DNA of 7,170 nucleotides. It comes from Gemmatimonadota bacterium. GTDB lineage: Bacteria; Gemmatimonadota; Gemmatimonadetes; Gemmatimonadales; GWC2-71-9. A model generated the notes under the pieces. That model ran no database searches, was not told the DNA's origin, and worked only from the letters and a program-made list of their open reading frames with translations. The position numbers were made by a program, and so were the translations under genes. Shown in pieces: positions 3,960-7,170 of this stretch; the first letter of the stretch is position 1; each line of letters starts with the position of its first letter. Location of the stretch: NCBI GenBank assembly GCA_003220975.1, contig QHTX01000189.1, positions 1,211 to 8,380 on the forward strand. Reading direction: 5' to 3'.

Positions 3960-6800
3960 ATGTCCAGCGATGCGTTGATCGTCCGCGGCGCCCGCGAGCA
4001 CAACCTCAAGAACATTACCGTCGAGATCCCGCGCAACAGCCTCACGGTGATCACCGGGCTGTCGGGTTCGGGGAAGTCGTCGCTCGCGTTCGACACGATC
4101 TACGCCGAGGGGCAGCGCCGCTACGTCGAGTCGCTCTCCGCCTACGCCCGTCAGTTCCTGGGCCTGATGGAGAAGCCGGACGTGGACGCCATCGAGGGGC
4201 TCTCGCCGGCGATCTCGATCGAGCAGAAGTCGGCGGGTCACAACCCGCGCTCCACCGTGGGGACCATCACCGAGGTGTACGACTATCTGCGTCTCCTGTG
4301 GGCCCGGTTGGGGACGCCGCACTGCCCGCGCGACGGCGCACCGATCGAGCGCCAGAGCGCCTCGCAGATCACCGACCTGGTGCTCGAGTGGCCCGAGGGG
4401 ACGAAGCTCGAGGTGCTCGCGCCACTGGTGCGCGGTCGCAAGGGCGAGTTCCGCGAGGTATTCGAAGCGGCGCGCAAGCAGGGGTTCGTGCGCGTGCGGG
4501 TGGACGGCGCGGCGTACGACCTCGCGCAGGTGCCGAAGCTCAACCGGCGCCAGAATCACGACATCGCGGTCGTCGTGGACCGGCTGGTCGTGCGCAAAGC
4601 CGACCGTGCGCGGCTCGCGGACTCGGTCGAGACTGCGCTGAAGGCGGCGGACGGCACCGTGGAAGTGGTGCAGGGCTCCAAGTCCACGCTCTTCTCCGAG
4701 CGCTACGCCTGCCCTACGTGCGGGCTCTCGCTCCCCGAGCTCGAGCCGCGGCAGTTCTCGTTCAACTCGCCGTTCGGCGCCTGCCCCGAGTGCTCGGGCC
4801 TCGGCACGAAGCGCGAAGTGAGCGCCGATCTCGTCCTCGGCGACGCGAGCCTCACGATTCTCGAAGGCGTGATCCTTCCCTGGGGCGAGCCGAGCGGGTA
4901 CCTGCGCAAAGTGATCCTGCCGAGTCTCGCGCGCGCCTTCAAGTTCGACCTCAACACGCCCTGGCGGGACCTGCCCGCCCCGGTGAAGAAGGTCGTGCTG
5001 GAGGGTGCGCCGGGCCGCACGCTCACCTTCCAGTACGCGAGCGAGCGCTGGCACGGCGAGTACGAGTCGGGGTGGGAGGGGGTGCTGAAGCATGTCGAGC
5101 GCCGCTATCGCGAGACGGCCTCCGACGCGGTGCGCGAGCAGCTCGAGGAATACATGGTGGAGCAGCCGTGTCCCGTGTGCGGCGGCAAGCGGCTGCGCCT
5201 CGAGAGCCTCGCCGTGCTCCTCCAGGGCAAGAGCATCGGCGACGTGGTGGACCTGCCCGTCGTGGACGCCCTCACGTTCTTCGAAGGCTTGCCGCTGCGA
5301 GGCAACGGCCGCGCGGGGCTGGACCCCGAGATCGCCCGGCCCATCCTCAAGGAGGTCAACGACCGGCTCCGCTTCCTCCGCAACGTGGGCCTCGAATACC
5401 TGACGCTCGGCCGGTCGGCGGACTCACTCTCGGGCGGCGAGGCCCAGCGCATCAGGCTCGCGACGCAGATCGGCAGCCGGCTCGTGGGCGTGCTCTACAT
5501 CCTGGACGAGCCCTCCATCGGGCTGCACCAGCGGGACAACGCGCGGCTGCTCGCGACGCTCGGCGAGCTCAAGGAGCTGGGGAACACGGTGCTCGTCGTG
5601 GAGCACGACGAGGAGACGATCCGCGCCGCCGACCACATCGTGGACCTCGGGCCCCGGGCGGGACGGCACGGCGGGGAGGTCGTCGTCGCCGGCACCCTCG
5701 CCGAGGTGCTCGGCCACCCCGAGTCGCTCACGGCCCGCTACCTCCGGGGCGAGCTGCGCATCCCGGTCCCTCCCCGCCGCCGCCCGCGCGACCCCGAGCG
5801 CCGGCTCGCGGTGATCGGGGCGCGCCAGCACAACTTGCGCGACCTCACCGTGGAGTTCCCCCTGGGCTCGTTCGTGGCGGTGACCGGCGTGTCGGGGTCG
5901 GGGAAGTCCACGCTCGTCACCGACATCCTGTACCGCGCGCTGGCGCGGCACTTCTACCGCGCCAAGGTGATGCCGGGCGCCCACGACCGCATCGAGGGCC
6001 TCGACCACATCGACAAGGTGATCGACATCGACCAGAGTCCGATCGGGCGCACCCCGCGGTCCAATCCGGCGACGTACACCGGGCTGTTCACCCCGATCCG
6101 CGAGCTCTTCACCTACCTCCCCGAATCGAAGATCCGCGGCTACGGCCCGGGCCGGTTCTCCTTCAACGTGAAGGGCGGGCGGTGCGAGGCGTGTCAGGGC
6201 GACGGGCTCGTCAAAGTGGAGATGCACTTTCTCCCCGACGTCTACGTCCCGTGCGAGGTGTGCAAGGGCCGGCGCTACAACCGCGAGACGCTGGAGGTCC
6301 GATATAAAGGAAAGTCGATCGCCGACGTGCTCGGCCTGTCGGTCGCCGAGGCGCTGGAGTTCTTCGAGAACCAGCCGCGCATCCGGTCGAAACTGGAGCT
6401 CCTGAACGACGTAGGACTCGGGTACATCCACTTGGGCCAGTCGGCGACGACCTTGTCGGGCGGCGAGGCGCAGCGGGTGAAGCTCGCCACCGAGCTGGCC
6501 AAGCGCGACACGGGGCGCACCCTTTACATCCTGGACGAGCCGACGACGGGCCTGCATTTCGAGGACGTGCGGCTGCTGCTCGAAGTGCTGCACCGATTGG
6601 TGGACAAGGGGAACACCGTGGTGGTGATCGAGCACAATCTCGACGTCGTGAAGACGGCCGACTGGGTGATTGATCTGGGTCCCGAGGGAGGCGCGGCCGG
6701 CGGCACGGTCGTGGCCGCGGGGACGCCGGAGCAAGTGGCGCACACCCGAGGCTCGTTCACGGGCCAGTTCCTGCGCAAGGTGCTGGCGGCAGGCGACTAG
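3960..6800 (+). CDS. uvrA: UvrABC excinuclease subunit A
   Basis: UvrA is the DNA-damage sensor of nucleotide excision repair. A dimer scans DNA, loads UvrB and leaves, and UvrC then makes the incisions. The protein has 946 aa, close to E. coli UvrA (940). Both ABC ATPase modules are intact. Module 1 has Walker A GLSGSGKSS (33-41), signature LSGGE (490-494) and Walker B ILDEP (D516, E517). Module 2 has Walker A GVSGSGKST (643-651), signature LSGGE (832-836) and Walker B ILDEP (D859, E860). Zinc-binding pairs are C251/C254 with C275/C278, and C742/C745 with C765/C768; a further CPVC (C404/C407) sits where homologues have one. The UvrB-binding domain should be about residues 130-245. No missing key residue or frameshift was seen. 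Start ATG 3960 gives the expected N-terminus (IVRGAREHNLKNI). It lacks a Shine-Dalgarno sequence and is probably translated from a leaderless or near-leaderless message. Confidence 0.99.
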   Translation: MSSDALIVRGAREHNLKNITVEIPRNSLTVITGLSGSGKSSLAFDTIYAEGQRRYVESLSAYARQFLGLMEKPDVDAIEGLSPAISIEQKSAGHNPRSTVGTITEVYDYLRLLWARLGTPHCPRDGAPIERQSASQITDLVLEWPEGTKLEVLAPLVRGRKGEFREVFEAARKQGFVRVRVDGAAYDLAQVPKLNRRQNHDIAVVVDRLVVRKADRARLADSVETALKAADGTVEVVQGSKSTLFSERYACPTCGLSLPELEPRQFSFNSPFGACPECSGLGTKREVSADLVLGDASLTILEGVILPWGEPSGYLRKVILPSLARAFKFDLNTPWRDLPAPVKKVVLEGAPGRTLTFQYASERWHGEYESGWEGVLKHVERRYRETASDAVREQLEEYMVEQPCPVCGGKRLRLESLAVLLQGKSIGDVVDLPVVDALTFFEGLPLRGNGRAGLDPEIARPILKEVNDRLRFLRNVGLEYLTLGRSADSLSGGEAQRIRLATQIGSRLVGVLYILDEPSIGLHQRDNARLLATLGELKELGNTVLVVEHDEETIRAADHIVDLGPRAGRHGGEVVVAGTLAEVLGHPESLTARYLRGELRIPVPPRRRPRDPERRLAVIGARQHNLRDLTVEFPLGSFVAVTGVSGSGKSTLVTDILYRALARHFYRAKVMPGAHDRIEGLDHIDKVIDIDQSPIGRTPRSNPATYTGLFTPIRELFTYLPESKIRGYGPGRFSFNVKGGRCEACQGDGLVKVEMHFLPDVYVPCEVCKGRRYNRETLEVRYKGKSIADVLGLSVAEALEFFENQPRIRSKLELLNDVGLGYIHLGQSATTLSGGEAQRVKLATELAKRDTGRTLYILDEPTTGLHFEDVRLLLEVLHRLVDKGNTVVVIEHNLDVVKTADWVIDLGPEGGAAGGTVVAAGTPEQVAHTRGSFTGQFLRKVLAAGD

Positions 6801-6817
6801 CTCAGTAACTTCCGACC

Positions 6818-7108
6818 ATGGACATCACCGGTGCCCTCGCCATCGTCTTGATCTTCGGAGGTGGAACGCTGTTTCTGCTCGCGATTTCGCCCGTGGGCAG
6901 GGCGATTGCCGAGCGCATCCGCCGCTCGGGCGGCGGCGCGCTGCCCGAGGACGTGCGCGGGGAGCTGGATGAACTCCGCTCGGAGCTCACGGGCGAGGTA
7001 CACCAGCTCCGCACCGAAGTGAGCGAGTTGAGCGAGCGAATGGACTTCGCCGAGCGGTTGCTCGCCAAGCAACGCGACGGCGAGCGGCTCGCGCCGCCGC
7101 GGACCTGA
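6818..7108 (+). CDS. Small single-span membrane protein with coiled-coil tail
   Basis: I do not recognise a named family for this 96-aa protein. Residues 5-24 form one hydrophobic membrane helix. A short basic segment follows (RAIAERIRR, 28-36), which by the positive-inside rule places the C-terminus in the cytoplasm. Residues 46-82 show hydrophobics (V46, L50, L53, L57, V61, L64, V68, L71, M75, A78, L82) at mostly 3-4 spacing, a coiled coil with one stutter near 57-64. The layout and the ending ERMDFAERLLAKQR recall PspB-like phage-shock proteins in shape only. It begins 17 bases after the uvrA stop, without a Shine-Dalgarno sequence; TAACTT (6806-6811) sits six bases before the ATG and could serve a leaderless transcript. 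Otherwise it is cotranscribed with uvrA. It overlaps the next gene by one base. Confidence 0.8.
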   Translation: MDITGALAIVLIFGGGTLFLLAISPVGRAIAERIRRSGGGALPEDVRGELDELRSELTGEVHQLRTEVSELSERMDFAERLLAKQRDGERLAPPRT

Positions 7109-7170
7109 TGAACCCCGAGGCGCTGGCTGTCCTGATCCCCATCGTCGCCATCGGCGGGTTTTTCGCCTTG
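7108..7170 (+). CDS. Start of a second small membrane protein, partial (right edge)
   Basis: ATG 7108 shares its A with the preceding stop (TGATG), a typical coupled junction. The 21 visible codons begin MNPEALAVLIP and then stay hydrophobic (IVAIGGFFAL), so a membrane helix starts at about residue 6. Nothing more can be read because the window ends. Its coupling to the preceding membrane/coiled-coil gene suggests that the two proteins act together, which is inference. The evidence for a real gene is the overlap and the open frame; the function is unknown. Confidence 0.6.
   Translation, partial: MNPEALAVLIPIVAIGGFFAL

Noticed and set aside
3945..6743. Long minus-strand open frames (3945-5093 and 5424-6743) and a 669-codon plus-strand frame (4298-6307) over uvrA
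   Set aside because: All lie within the intact uvrA gene and have composition typical of shadow frames in high-GC DNA; no motifs were seen.

Overview
The window is high-GC, gene-dense bacterial chromosomal DNA. One five-gene operon runs leftward (minus strand, 1-3800). A short divergent intergenic region follows (3801-3959). A rightward block then begins with uvrA and continues with two small genes (3960-7170). Composition, GTG starts, starts without Shine-Dalgarno sequences, and the overall gene style would fit Gemmatimonadota or a similar high-GC environmental lineage. This is an impression: no rRNA or other marker here proves it. No tRNA, rRNA, CRISPR array, transposase or phage gene is visible.

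Leftward operon, in transcription order: cutA (divalent-cation tolerance protein family); a Pro-rich protein with TPR repeats; a small macro-domain protein whose ADP-ribose pocket motifs are altered; a membrane-anchored, probably periplasmic, transglutaminase-like protein with an intact Cys-His-Asp triad; and an ABC transporter ATPase that runs off the left edge, with its permease expected beyond. All four junctions are 4-base start/stop overlaps (three GTGA, one ATGA). The five proteins should therefore be made from one mRNA with coupled translation. These overlaps also fix the starts of the TPR and macro genes, which lie well inside longer open frames.

Divergent region: a promoter-like sequence faces each way. 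Between them lies a 68-base imperfect palindrome built from tandem 9-mers (consensus GGCAARGRC), four on one strand and three on the other. The two start regions also share a mirrored motif, GTTCCCTA plus TAGCC. Neither cutA nor uvrA has a Shine-Dalgarno sequence, so short-leader or leaderless mRNAs are likely.

Rightward block: uvrA is complete (946 aa) with both ATPase modules and both zinc fingers intact. It is the damage-recognition subunit of nucleotide excision repair. Seventeen bases later comes a 96-aa protein with one membrane helix followed by a coiled coil. It overlaps by one base (TGATG) a second short membrane protein that is cut by the right edge.

No established defence or biosynthetic system is evident. 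The parts least explained by known biology are the tightly coupled cutA-TPR-macro-transglutaminase-ABC operon, the unusual macro domain, and the palindromic 9-mer element between the divergent promoters.
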